NCBI GenBank assembly: GCA_027923505.1
Contig: BROI01000009.1
Location: 558,001-622,000, forward strand
Reading direction: 5' to 3'
From: Mayamaea pseudoterrestris
Taxonomy: Eukaryota; Bacillariophyta; Bacillariophyceae; Sellaphorales; Sellaphoraceae
DNA length: 64,000 bases
The notes below the pieces were generated by a model. That model made no database searches, had not been told where the DNA came from, and saw only the letters and a program-made list of their open reading frames with translations. Position numbers and translations under genes: made by a program. Of this stretch, positions 22,346-32,248 are shown one piece after another (the stretch's first letter is position 1; every line of letters begins with the position of its first letter).

Positions 22346-23866
22346 ATGATTTCATCTTCCGCGCAAAATACCCCTCGCTTACTTATGCGTCGCTCTTTAT
22401 CAACGGCTGCAGCACTTCGGCGCAAGGCTATTGCCGTTTCCGGTGCTCCACCTTCAATTTCCGCCGTTGCTGAGTCCAGTGACGAAGCTCGCGCTCGAAA
22501 GACATCCATCATGATGAGTCAAGTCGGCTGCACTCGACGCGTATTTCTACTGGATCCATATTTGAATTCCGATGAAGTGGAAGGACTGGCGTATCGCATT
22601 CGCGCATTAACTAGGAACGATGCAATTAACAGCGTCTTGATTGCCACTGATGCTTCGGATAGCATGCTTCCAAGCAGTCTCGAGGACTTGGACTATCAGT
22701 ACCTACACAATGAAAGTGCGGATCCTGGATTTGGACCAGAGCCTGGAAAAACCTACTTTGTCGCGGGAGGCTACGATGCTCTTCGCTTGTATACGAGCGG
22801 CGCGTACCAGGACGGACGGCACCTTCAACAGCTCTTGACGGGTCTCAGTGACTTGGCGCTGGCTTGCAGAGGTGATGCATCTCGAACCAAGGTACCTGTC
22901 ATTACCGTTCCTCATGGAGCCGTGGAAGATGCTGGCTTTTCCTTATTAATGAGTTCATACGTCATGGCAACATCAGAAACTACTTATTCCATTCAAAACC
23001 CTTCCAAGGGATTGTCACTCGACCCTGTGGGCTTGAGCTACATGCTGCCACGTCTTGGCCAAGAATTCCAGCAACCTTCAGCTGCCTACCCAGGTTGTGG
23101 ACTGCTTCTTGGCCTTTTCGGATATGTGGCGGATGCCAATGATTTGGTCGAAACTGGTTTGGCGACTAACTTTATGGAATCAATCGTATCACTTGGCGAT
23201 TTTGAGCGCACACTGGCACAGATCCCTCCATGGAACCAGCAGGCGCTCGTGAAGAAGCCTGTCCGCTTCTACGGTTACCCGGAGCCTGCACTCGACCACA
23301 ATCATGCGTTTCGCAATGTTGCTGTCGCTGATGCTGTGCACTGCTTCTCGCGTCACCGAGCCGACGGAGCAGAAATGTGGAACAATATTGACGCTTGCGA
23401 CTTTGACGACCCGTCGCTCGAAACGGATCCGGTCCCATGGCACGAGGCTCGATCGAGTAGCTTGGTGGATTATGCGGCGACCTTTGACGAAATCTTTCGC
23501 AGCGAAACTACAGCGCATGGTCTGCGCGAGCGTTTCTGTGAAATCGCGGGCCGATTTACCAATGATCCAGAGGTTCAGGAGGGTATTGATGTAGCGGCAG
23601 ACTTTGTCGCACGATTGGACAGACAATCGCCGTTGGCTATTTCCGTCATCCACAAGCTGTTGACAATAGGTTCTGACAAGTGGGAAACGTTACGAAGCTG
23701 CATGGAGCGGGAGCGCAAGGTGCAGGCAAACATGTTCAAGCAGAATGATTTCAAGAATTGGGCGCAGTCGGCTGCAACGAAACCACAGGATAGGTTTGCG
23801 GGTTGGAAGCACAAAAGCTTGCGGGATGTCTTAGACGACGAGGTAACAGAACTGATAGAGTCATAA
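22346..23866 (+). CDS. HIBCH-like crotonase-fold protein, probably mitochondrial
   Basis: Single exon, 506 residues. The start MISSSAQNTPRLLMRRSLSTAAALRRKA is Arg/Ser-rich and lacks acids, as in mitochondrial presequences. The crotonase fold can be followed: YFVAGGYDALRLYTSG (first substrate-binding loop, about 130), then PHGAVEDAGFSLLMSSYVMATSETTYSIQNP and LSYMLPRLG (about 190-235). Next come GLLLGLFGYVADANDLVETGLATNF and the C-terminal helical part seen in 3-hydroxyisobutyryl-CoA hydrolases (valine breakdown). Against human HIBCH the catalytic Glu position (P-E-T-A-I-G) appears as P-S-K-G-L-S and the Gly-rich oxyanion loop as E-D-A-G-F, so activity may be altered. It is longer than the usual 380-400 residues. 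Family placement is firm; enzyme function is not. Confidence 0.82.
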   Translation: MISSSAQNTPRLLMRRSLSTAAALRRKAIAVSGAPPSISAVAESSDEARARKTSIMMSQVGCTRRVFLLDPYLNSDEVEGLAYRIRALTRNDAINSVLIATDASDSMLPSSLEDLDYQYLHNESADPGFGPEPGKTYFVAGGYDALRLYTSGAYQDGRHLQQLLTGLSDLALACRGDASRTKVPVITVPHGAVEDAGFSLLMSSYVMATSETTYSIQNPSKGLSLDPVGLSYMLPRLGQEFQQPSAAYPGCGLLLGLFGYVADANDLVETGLATNFMESIVSLGDFERTLAQIPPWNQQALVKKPVRFYGYPEPALDHNHAFRNVAVADAVHCFSRHRADGAEMWNNIDACDFDDPSLETDPVPWHEARSSSLVDYAATFDEIFRSETTAHGLRERFCEIAGRFTNDPEVQEGIDVAADFVARLDRQSPLAISVIHKLLTIGSDKWETLRSCMERERKVQANMFKQNDFKNWAQSAATKPQDRFAGWKHKSLRDVLDDEVTELIES

Positions 23867-24052
23867 GACGTCGGTAGAGTTGAATTAACTATCATACATG
23901 GTGGTTAAAATATCGTTGGAGTACTTGTACTATACACAGTAAACACACTTGCAGTGCATGCACCCTGCAAATGCCACGAAAAAGCGTATGTCGCAGCGTT
24001 ACACCGTCTTTCATGACGCCCCGTCCACTCAACTTTCTCGTCGTCGACAACC

Positions 24053-25003
24053 ATGAGAGCCTCGTCAACCGCTGCGCGCAGCAAGCGAGTCTGGAAGCAA
24101 TCATTTCCATACGAGGTCGACTACAATGATCATTTCGAGACGCCTCTTCGAGCTTACGAGGATATCAAGCCATTTGTTGACTTGTTGTTTCAGACGCAGA
24201 CGCAGCAGCGACTTGCCGACAAACAATGTAACAACGACGACAATATTACACGTCTTTTGCCGTCACCAACGCCAGTCATTTACGATCCATACTACTGCGA
24301 TGGTCGAGCTGCAGCTCTTTTGCGACAAGCTGGATTTTCCGGGGTAGTCCACGAGAAACGAGACTTTTATCAAGACATTCGCATCCACTCAGTTCCACAC
24401 CATGATGTCGTAGTTACCAATCCGCCCTACAGCGACAAGCACAAGCAGCGCTGCTTCGAATTTTGCTTTCGACAACTGCAAAAGCACAACAAGCCATTCT
24501 TTGTACTATTACCAGCCTATGTGGCAGCGCGGCAATACTATAAATTGATGCTCGAGCAGTATATCAACGATTGTGCTGTGATATACTTGATTCCAGCCAT
24601 CAACTACGAGTTTTCGCATCCGGAAGGAACCGGGCATAAAACGAGTCCTTTCCAAAGTCTCTGGTTTTGTGGCATTCGTCGGGAGAATATTGGCACCATT
24701 CATGAGGATTGGAAGGGCTTGCAGCACCAAGCAACCAGTTGTTCGTTGCCAACCTTGGCCACCAGCATTAGTGAGCTGGAACAGGTCCGCGTCATTTCAA
24801 CGTCGAAACGACCTAATCCAAAGCAGCGTAGAAAGAAGCGAGATTGTTGTGCAGCGGCGGTGGAGGATGAGGGTGGAGCGGCGCCTACAGCGCTACCAGC
24901 ATCTGTTAAGACGATGTCATCCAACAAGGAAGCTGCGTCCTCAACTCAAATTACGGCCAAGTGGAGGGACGAAAGAGGAAAACGATCGAGAAGACGTTTT
25001 TGA
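24053..25003 (+). CDS. NPPY-type SAM-dependent methyltransferase
   Basis: Single exon, 316 residues. The N-terminal part reads VDYNDHFETPLRAYEDIKPF. A Rossmann-like region follows: VIYDPYYCDGRAAALLRQAGF (about 75-95, where the SAM-binding D-P-x-x-G-x-G is modified to DPYYCDG), HEKRDFYQDI, then VVVTNPPYSDKHKQRCFEF (about 121-139). NPPY is the catalytic motif of amino-methyltransferases acting on N6 of adenine, N4 of cytosine or glutamine. LLPAYVAARQYY and a Cys/Arg-rich tail complete it. The tail (about 245-316) is basic and disordered and could bind nucleic acid or the nucleus import machinery. Inferred: an N6-adenine RNA or DNA methyltransferase of a lineage found in algae and oomycetes. The substrate cannot be told from sequence. 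Confidence 0.82.
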   Translation: MRASSTAARSKRVWKQSFPYEVDYNDHFETPLRAYEDIKPFVDLLFQTQTQQRLADKQCNNDDNITRLLPSPTPVIYDPYYCDGRAAALLRQAGFSGVVHEKRDFYQDIRIHSVPHHDVVVTNPPYSDKHKQRCFEFCFRQLQKHNKPFFVLLPAYVAARQYYKLMLEQYINDCAVIYLIPAINYEFSHPEGTGHKTSPFQSLWFCGIRRENIGTIHEDWKGLQHQATSCSLPTLATSISELEQVRVISTSKRPNPKQRRKKRDCCAAAVEDEGGAAPTALPASVKTMSSNKEAASSTQITAKWRDERGKRSRRRF

Positions 25004-25074
25004 TAAAAATTATGAGATCTTTTTTGTCGTTTCCGACGAAACACTAGATTCAAGTAATACTCATTTAGGTGTCC

Positions 25075-25419
25075 ATGTGGCGGGCAACAAGGCCTCATGT
25101 ATCGAAGTTACTGACACTCTACCATCCGACTTCTTTTAGTTTTGCGGGGCAAAGCAAGAGCTGGCATGTTGGCGATTGTGATCAACTAATTCGGATCATC
25201 TGTTGGCTTGGAGTTATGTACTTCCAAGTGAGCTCAATTCCTGCCTACCAAAGACAGTGGACTGTTACTATAGTTGCACTTTGTGGCATTTCTTGGTTGA
25301 GTTTTCATAGCTTTAATTTTAGTATTAAAAGAAAGGAGGCCACTTATACGCTGCTTGCTGGTGCATGCTTTGGCCACTTGATCGGCAGTTATATTCTGAA
25401 AACTCGTTCATTATATTAA
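25075..25419 (+). CDS. Possible small membrane protein
   Basis: ATG at 25075 opens 114 codons. Three hydrophobic stretches are visible: LIRIICWLGVMYFQVSSI, WTVTIVALCGISWLSFHSF and YTLLAGACFGHLIGSYIL, separated by short charged loops, so a three-helix membrane protein is possible. There is no homology I recognise and the frame lies only 70 bases after the methyltransferase stop, so it could also be chance sequence in that gene's 3' region. Confidence 0.3.
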   Translation: MWRATRPHVSKLLTLYHPTSFSFAGQSKSWHVGDCDQLIRIICWLGVMYFQVSSIPAYQRQWTVTIVALCGISWLSFHSFNFSIKRKEATYTLLAGACFGHLIGSYILKTRSLY

Positions 25420-25583
25420 ATTAACAACTATTTTATATCTCCGATGCTCTCATACACGTTTATTGTCTTCGTAAAAATGATAAGTCTGACCTCGCCCCTT
25501 TTGCTGTTTCAAATTGTATTCGCTGTCATCTTTCAGTGAATGTAGAACGGGGCAACATATCAGGTTGCTCCTATAACAAAGTT

Positions 25584-27886
25584 CTACTCGTCAGCCGCTG
25601 GGTACGTCGCTTGGTAGGAATTAAGTCGAGTCGAAGCCGACGTGGCACGATTCTGGACATGACGCATTGCGCTCATATCGCCTCGCTGCATGTCTTGGGC
25701 CGTACAAACACTCGACCGCTTGCGGTAACTTGAGGCGGCCTTTTTCGTTGATTCCTTGATGTCTGCAGTAAATGGAGAGGACTTCAATATGTCGCACATA
25801 ATTTGCGTGTTGGTGTAAAAGAGCACACCCATGATCTGCCGCATCTGCTGCGCATTATATACGGAACCCGTTTCATATGCGCGGTCAGTGAAATATTTCT
25901 TGAAAAATGAACACAAAAGAATCAGAGACTTGGCTGACAATGGCAAGACAGGCTGTGTACCTTTATTGAAGCAGTGCACTACGTCGTATAGTGCTGTATG
26001 AGTCTGGTCATATTTGAATTGGTTCAAATGGATTGCTTTAGTGAAGGCCGCGTAGACTCTTGACTTTGGTTTCGTTGCGCCAGACTTCAAAGTGCTAATT
26101 AATTTTAGCTCGTCTTCCCCGAGGATCTTTCGAAATTCCTTGCCGGTTGCGTCGTAACTGTTTATATTCAAACAAGGGTCATCTTCGGTAAGGTTCATGG
26201 TTTGGAGAACCATATGAACCTCGTTTTCCGGCATGGCTTTGACATGCTTCATCATTGTGGCCAAGTACTTTTTGGGTCCCTCCAAAGTCGTCACGTCTAG
26301 AATCCACTTCGTTTTACGCTTTCCACAATAGTTATTGTGCTTTCTTGCAATTGTACCTATGCATGCGATGTAAAGAGCCAGAAAAAGAATCAGTCATGTT
26401 CAATAACCATGTGTCTGTCACCGCCATGCATTTCTTGTTCGTAATGAGACTTACCAGACGCTTTTTCAGCGGCCAAATTAGGGTACATGCATTTGACAAC
26501 CCGGCATGACATTTTTGCGTACTCATTGTTAACGGCAACCGAGCCAGCCGCCTTGTCAAAACTGTCTTTGCGTCGTACCCAAGAAGGACATTTCTCAAAC
26601 TCCTTGTCGCTGTCAGTCAAGCCAGCAATATCATCATGGGCGACAATTTCGCGCTGCTTGAGAGGCAAACTTTCATCCTCGTCACTGCCCGCCAAACCAG
26701 CAGCATCGCCATTATTGTGAATCTTGCGCTGTACACAAGGCCAACGCTTCTCCTGGTCCATGCCTCTCTCGTCAGTGGAATTACACGTGCGCTGTGTGCG
26801 TGGAGGTGTATCATCCTCGACTGCTGTGCTGGCGACAATGTTACTGTTCTTCTCGGCCAAACGACAAACATTGACTTGCTTGAAAGAACGACCGTCATCC
26901 TGCTCAATGTTAAACGTCGCCGAATCAGCAAACTTGCTTTTAAATGAGCGCTTGGCAGTTTTGCTTGGAGGTGTATCATCCTCGACTGCTGTGCTGGCGC
27001 CGTTGTTACTGTTCACCCCCGCCGAACGACGAGCATTGACTTGCTTGAAAGAATGTCCGTCATCCTGCTCAATGTCAAACGTCGCCGAGTCAGCAAACTT
27101 GCTTTTGAATGCGCGCTTGGCATTTTTGCTTGGAGGTGTATCATCCTCGACTGCTGTGCTGGCGCTGGCGCCATAGTCAATGCTCTCCTCCTCCGAGCAA
27201 ACAGACATGTCTTGCTCAAGAATCATATGGCCAAACCGCTGATAACCATTTGTTGTCGAGCCAGTGCATGCGCGCTTGTGTTGGTCACTATCATCCTCCG
27301 AATCTGAGGTGATAGTATTTTTGTGCTGCATTGATGCGCGTTTCTTGGCGTAAGCACTTGTGATCGGTATGCGAGAACCAAGCTCTTCTTCAGAATCAGA
27401 GTCATAGAGATCAAGATTCCGTTTCTTTGGGCTATCAGTCGCGGATGCTTTGTGAAGCCGTTTGAAAGTAACACTTCGACCATAGGCGCAGCTTGCCTTG
27501 AGGGTTTCGATAGCTGGTTTGGGGGGCGGACTCTCCTCAAAGCTTCCTTCATCACAACTGTAGAAGCTCTCTTCATCGCTGCGTTCAGCAATGGCCAAGC
27601 AGCTGCCCTTGTTGTTCATTGTCGTGATCGAGTCGCCATCGACGACAACAATTTGGCGACTCTCCTGGTCGCTCACCTTCTCGCTGCCACTCGTTTTGAC
27701 GTGAGTGCTCATAGGAATAAAGCTATTTTCCTTCCGCGCTTGCAGCTTTGCACTGGGTGCGATTGCGCGACGAGCCAATGGACGGTGGGCTTCTCCGCCA
27801 TCGAGAAGGTAGTCACCGTCCATTGACATTCCAGGGGCCGAACCCCGGCCCCGATTGTTTGATTTTGTTGAATTTGTCGCCATCAT
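25584..27886 (-). CDS. Protein of unknown function, paralogue B of a diatom-type family
   Basis: Two exons, 27886-26455 and 26296-25584, joined in phase 1 across a 158-base intron (26297-26454); 714 residues. The N-terminal 480 residues are polar and disordered with Ser/Asp/Glu and Lys/Arg clusters (KNAKRAFKSK, SPKKRNL) and three tandem 55-residue units. The C-terminal domain (about 485-650) contains MPENEVHMVLQTMNL, VLPLSAKSLILLCSFFKKYF and MGVLFYTNTQIMCDILKS. The same positions in the protein encoded at 15681-17564 read VLPLSAKSLYLLVKFICQFF and INAVFYTNATIMAGILESF. The shared domain and intron place them in one family that I cannot name. Basic motifs suggest nuclear location (inference). 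The downstream tail is Ser/Arg-rich. Confidence 0.75.
26802..27170 (-). repeat. 165-base tandem coding repeats, nearly three copies
   Basis: Within exon 1 of paralogue B a 55-codon unit (STAVEDDTPPSKNAKRAFKS, KFADSATFDIEQDDG, SFKQVN) recurs with exact 165-base spacing; GGAGGTGTATCATCCTCG occurs at 26802, 26967 and 27132. The last unit on the coding strand is incomplete. Confidence 0.85.
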
Positions 27887-28512
27887 TTGTCGAGTTTTAA
27901 AGCGTAGTATACTCTGTGCTGCTGGAGATGGATGCTGACTTGATTGTTACTCTCTTGTTGCTGCTGCTGCTGGTGCTCTTTTTGTGACGGCCGATCGATC
28001 ATCGCCACCGTCTTTCAGCGACGATCAGGCGTCCGGCCGGCGTGACAAGAATGAAGGCGTCATGCTGACGTCATCTTGACGTCTTGATGACGTGGAATCT
28101 TTTTATTCCCGCTTTCTTTTATTTTCTGCAGAAACGCGCGTTGTTTTGCCGCTCGACCAAGCGCCTTGTTCACGCCCGTTCCTGATGTTGGCACCCAAAT
28201 AATCATTACACCAGAAGGCTGCCAACTTGATCATGATCATTTAGGATGCGCTACAAGACGGTATACCTGGCTAATGTCTCAGTACACTGCAATGTGACTG
28301 GTGAGATCTTCTCACCACTCTCAGCCCACAGATGCTCTGACGCTCTGACAGTCAAGTGCCCATACATCATGTTATGTACTCGCTTAAATCACACCAGAAT
28401 GGTGCTAACATCATTATCAAGACTGCGCTACGATATATAATGCCTGCTGGTGTTTCTGTGGACTGCAATGTGACTCGTTTGAACGGGTCAAGGAAGCGAT
28501 AACGCAGACGTA
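27887..28512. other. Promoter of paralogue B, then degraded repeat DNA
   Basis: The first 300 bases should hold the promoter of the minus-strand gene starting at 27886. At 28203-28303 and 28386-28475 lies a diverged direct repeat: both contain an A-A-T-C-A...CACCAGAA start, a TGCGCTAC core and the end GACTGCAATGTGACT or CACTGCAATGTGACT. This looks like degraded transposon DNA continuous with the relic that follows. Confidence 0.45.
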
Positions 28513-29312
28513 ATGCTTTTATTCCCCGATTTCAACAAGCCATTCGACGTGCATGGCGACTCGCAACTAGGGCTGGTACGTCACAAGGAGGAAGACCAAT
28601 CGCATTCGAACGAGAGATGCTCGGTGCTCGGTATTGTGGAGGCGCTCAAGGAATACAGAAACGTTTTGCTTGGTCAAGAGGTACGCATTCACAACTCACA
28701 CGGATCATTTAAACAACATCAATCCAACGACGCGGCATCAATCGAATTGCATTCAAAGATGGAGATGGTTATTGAAAGAATACGGACCAACGTTCTATTA
28801 CATCAAAGGAGGAGACAACAAGATTGCCGACGCATTGAGTCGTGTACCCATTGAAACAGAAAGGGCTAAAACGGACGCCTCAAACGAAACATCCTTTACC
28901 ATCGTGGATGCAACAAGCTCCCACGCTCGTGTCTTACAAATGGCAAAAGCACTTGCAAAGTTATCAAGCATTTTCAATCAGGTATATACGGATGCCGCAA
29001 GCTACCAATCGTCGAGGAACAAACAATTAACAAGCAGTCGAGTCGAAAGGAACCGACGGCCGCGGCAAGAGATGCGAAGGAAAAGGAACAAGACGCCTCC
29101 ATCTATCCACTGCAGCTGCAAAACATCGCCAAAGCTCAAGCACAAGACGCAGAGCTACAAGCTGGATTCGCGCGCGTGATACCTCACGTGGAGCTTACCA
29201 AAGTCGCACCGGTTGAATGGGCTTCGCTTATCATCGTACCGGTACTCCGTGTTAATTCACACGATAATTCGACGGAGAGCTGCACTTGAGTCAACTATAG
29301 ACCAGTTTGACG

Positions 29313-29389
29313 CGTTAAGGCCACTATTATCGGACCATAACATGCGTTAATGCCACGGATGAGATTGATGAATAATAGTTGCCTTAACG
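29313..29389. repeat. Small element with terminal inverted repeats, copy 1
   Basis: 77 bases bounded by CGTTAAGGCCACTATTAT and its near-perfect inverse ending TTGCCTTAACG. It has the same ends, length and internal words (GGATG, ATTGATGAATAATAGT) as 29646-29724. This fits a miniature inverted-repeat element or foldback repeat. No transposase is present. Confidence 0.7.
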
Positions 29390-29645
29390 ACATAGGGATC
29401 ATGAGTAATTCTCCTCGCAGTGGTACGTTGCCTCGAGCATGCTCGGTAGAATTTGGTTCGATCAAACCAAAGAGCTCTTTCAACACCGGCGAAAAGTCGT
29501 CCATACACAAACGTGATCATGAAAGATATCATATTTAGCGATTCGTCAACCAAAGGATCGGCTAGTGCGTCAATATAAACGTTTTGGGCAAGTGCTCGTT
29601 CCATGCCGCCGTTACAAAACTGGAAAGACGAAGACAAGTATGAGG

Positions 29646-29724
29646 CGCTAAGGCCACTATTATTGGATGAAATTGAGCATACACATGCCATGGATGCAAT
29701 TGATGAATAATAGTGGCCTTAACG
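29646..29724. repeat. Small element with terminal inverted repeats, copy 2
   Basis: 79 bases from CGCTAAGGCCACTATTATT to AATAGTGGCCTTAACG, in the same orientation as copy 1 and 333 bases from it. The roughly 255 bases between the copies have no clear coding content, so the pair could also mark the two ends of one larger non-autonomous element. Confidence 0.7.
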
Positions 29725-31456
29725 ACGTTGGATGGTGAGTTTATTTGCCTCAGAAGAGCTCATAAAATTGTCGCTCTGGTTGCTGCCTCCATTTACGACC
29801 TTTAAAGGGTACACTTTCCGCATGTCGCGTCAACGGTGTGTTGATTATATGATGACCAATGAGTCGATAGCTGGATTCCTTACTTGGATCATTATCGGAG
29901 GCATTGTATTCCATTTGACACCGGCAAGGGAGCGCGCAAATGAATCCTTTACATTGCAGCGGGTCTCACATACTCAAACAAGCTCCGATTGACTTAATTT
30001 TAGCGTCATATACACTGGATGATTGTATTGTATAAGCCTGTGTAGTCTATATTGCTGCGTTACCTATATAAAACATGACCGGCGGGATCATGACCAGCTT
30101 GTCATGGTGATGGTCCGTTTTCGACTGTCTGCCCTTGGTGCGTCATGATCGAGTTGTGTGGTGGATAATCAGTGCCGGAACGACGTTGGTAATGGCTACG
30201 TGAGGTATCGCGCGCGCGAATCCAGCTTGTACAACAAGAGCTTGCGAGACGACCAGAACACTTTCCAAAGCGACGGATCGAACGGACAGAACTCATTTCG
30301 TTCAATGGCAAGATTTATGTGCCACTGCCTTCGCGATTATCAATATTGCAATGGTATCACGAATCATGTTGTCACCCTGGTATGAGCCGCCTGGAAGCGA
30401 CGATACGACGGCACTTGGTCTGGCCAACCATGCGGCAGTCTGTTGAGTCGTTTGTACGCAGTTGTCACGTTTGCCAGCTTTACAAGGCGACGAGGCCACA
30501 TTACGGTGAGATTCCACCAAGGGAAACGGAGTATCATCCATGGCACACCGTTTGTGTCGACAGTTACGGACCTTTCGCCGTCAAGAATAGCAACAATCAG
30601 GAAGAGTACACGCTTAACGCGATTACGATGGCAGGTCTAAGTACAGGATGGTTCGGAATCGCTGCCGTTGAAGATAAAGGAGCAGCGACGGCAGCCGAAA
30701 CGTTCGATCACGTTTGGCTTTGCAGATATCCACGACCAGTGCAATGTATACATGATAACGGACCAGAATACAATGGAGCAATGGAGCAGCGTTTACAGAG
30801 ATGCTCGACAGCTACGGCATTCAAAATTTTAAAAATCCACGAGCAAACGTTGTCAAAAGGATCCATCGAACGCTCGGCAATATGCTTCGCACGTGCCAGG
30901 TACAAGACTATCAATTCGATCAAGAGGATCCTTGGGCGCCCATATTAGCCAAGTGTGCTTGGGCAATCGAACAACAGCGCATACGGTATTAGGAGCGACA
31001 CCAGAGAGCTCATCTTTGGCAGATCAATGTTATTCGATTTATCCTTTCAAGTCAATCGGAACGAATAGCAAGCGCGCAAAAAGTGCAACAACGCGAGAAC
31101 GCCAAGCGATTACGATTTGAATATAAAGCAGGCGACAAAGTCTTATTAATACTCGAGGGAGGCATCTTGCAGAAGAAGAAGAGCAGCAGCTGCGCAACGG
31201 TCCTTACCAGGTTACTAAAGTCTATACGAATGGCACCGTAAAGATCCAACGAGCACCAGTGGCTCAGAAGGTTTCCATCAGACGCCTATCACCTTACTTT
31301 GAATCTAACGCCACCATCCGGGAAGCGAAATAACGTACCCTGTAGACAGGAGCGCTTACGGGGAGCTTAATAGGAGAGCAACTCGAAGCCCGCACGGTCG
31401 ACTGACCATTACTTTTATTGCATTACCTCACAGTCTTGCAGATACAAGAAACCGAC

Positions 31457-31930
31457 ATGGTGTTTACTACTCTTGCTCGGTTCATTGCGCTCGCATTTCC
31501 TTTGGTCAATGCTGGAGCAGGAACAGGGCACCCCGCATCAACAGTGGCATTTGCTGCACCTCCTCCCCCTCGTGTAAGCGGCTGCGCTCCCTTTTGGACC
31601 GCTCCAATTGTCACTTCCGCCGCCATTCTGATGACATCGAGTGCTGCTTTTGCTGGTGAAGCAAACTTGTTGAATGGAGCAACACTGTTTCAAGCCAACT
31701 GCGCCGGCTGCCATGCCAATGGCATGAACTTTATTTCGGAAAAGAAGAATCTCAAAAAGGAGGCGCTCGTCAAGTACCAGAGTCTCGACCAAGCACAGCT
31801 CCAGCAGTTTGTGCAGCAGAAAATGCCTCACAAACTGCTGCCGTTTTCCAAAACGATGACGGACGAGAACTACTTTGATGCGACGAGTTACGTCTTGGAT
31901 CAAGCCTTGAACGAAAAGTGGGGTGTATAA
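31457..31930 (+). CDS. petJ: Cytochrome c6, plastid lumen (petJ type)
   Basis: Single exon, 157 residues from the ATG at 31457. Cytochrome c6 carries electrons from the cytochrome b6f complex to photosystem I in the thylakoid lumen. The presequence is bipartite. First comes an ER signal peptide (MVFTTLARFIALAFPLVNAG) with a downstream VAFA-APPPP site resembling the ASAFAP motif of plastid targeting in algae with red-derived plastids. Then follows a thylakoid-transfer segment (APIVTSAAILMTSSAAFA) before mature GEANLLNGATLFQANC. Haem is attached at CAGCH (about residue 82-86 of the precursor) and the Met ligand is most likely in KMPHKLLPFS. Length and layout are normal for the family. This gene is the main proof that the organism is photosynthetic and stramenopile-like. 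Confidence 0.93.
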   Translation: MVFTTLARFIALAFPLVNAGAGTGHPASTVAFAAPPPPRVSGCAPFWTAPIVTSAAILMTSSAAFAGEANLLNGATLFQANCAGCHANGMNFISEKKNLKKEALVKYQSLDQAQLQQFVQQKMPHKLLPFSKTMTDENYFDATSYVLDQALNEKWGV

Positions 31931-32248
31931 AGGAACAAGTACTCTGAGCGTACTGGTGCAAACAATGTAAGCGATATAAAATGATACCATTTACGTGTTG
32001 AACAATTCGTAGTATGTATTATTAGTAAGCCGAACTAGTGATGAGGCGAGACTACCACGTACCACGTCCAACAATGAAATGCCACCGACTGTTAGACAAT
32101 CACATGTGGCTAGTGAGGTGCGCGTCAACGTAAAGACGTACGTCGTAGAACATTTGATAATTAGTTCGTTTTAAATACGCTTATAGTTTAAAGTGAAGGC
32201 TTGCTAAATGTGCAAAACTCATGCGACGTTCCCGATCTGACAATGGTC
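31931..32248. other. Intergenic region between convergent genes
   Basis: About 320 AT-rich bases between the cytochrome c6 stop and the stop of the DJ-1-like gene; nothing else recognised. Confidence 0.5.

Larger units (their letters stand above)
28513..31333 (+). mobile_element. Decayed Ty3/gypsy-type LTR retrotransposon relic
   Basis: Fossil element on the plus strand. Parts seen: an RNase H-like region (about 28513-28870), and an integrase with zinc-binding and core regions (about 30300-30950) followed by its C-terminal region (about 31090-31333). The spacing between RNase H and integrase is enlarged by foreign DNA at about 29290-30170, which includes two small inverted-repeat elements, so there is a nested insertion. 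Gag, protease, most of the reverse transcriptase and both LTRs were not found. The element is clearly broken, with many breaks (roughly ten or more), and is much older than the Copia element at 52758-59712. Confidence 0.8.

Noticed and set aside
29347-29691. 114-codon minus-strand frame between the two inverted-repeat elements
   Set aside because: It runs through both small repeats and shows no protein family; likely chance in degraded DNA.
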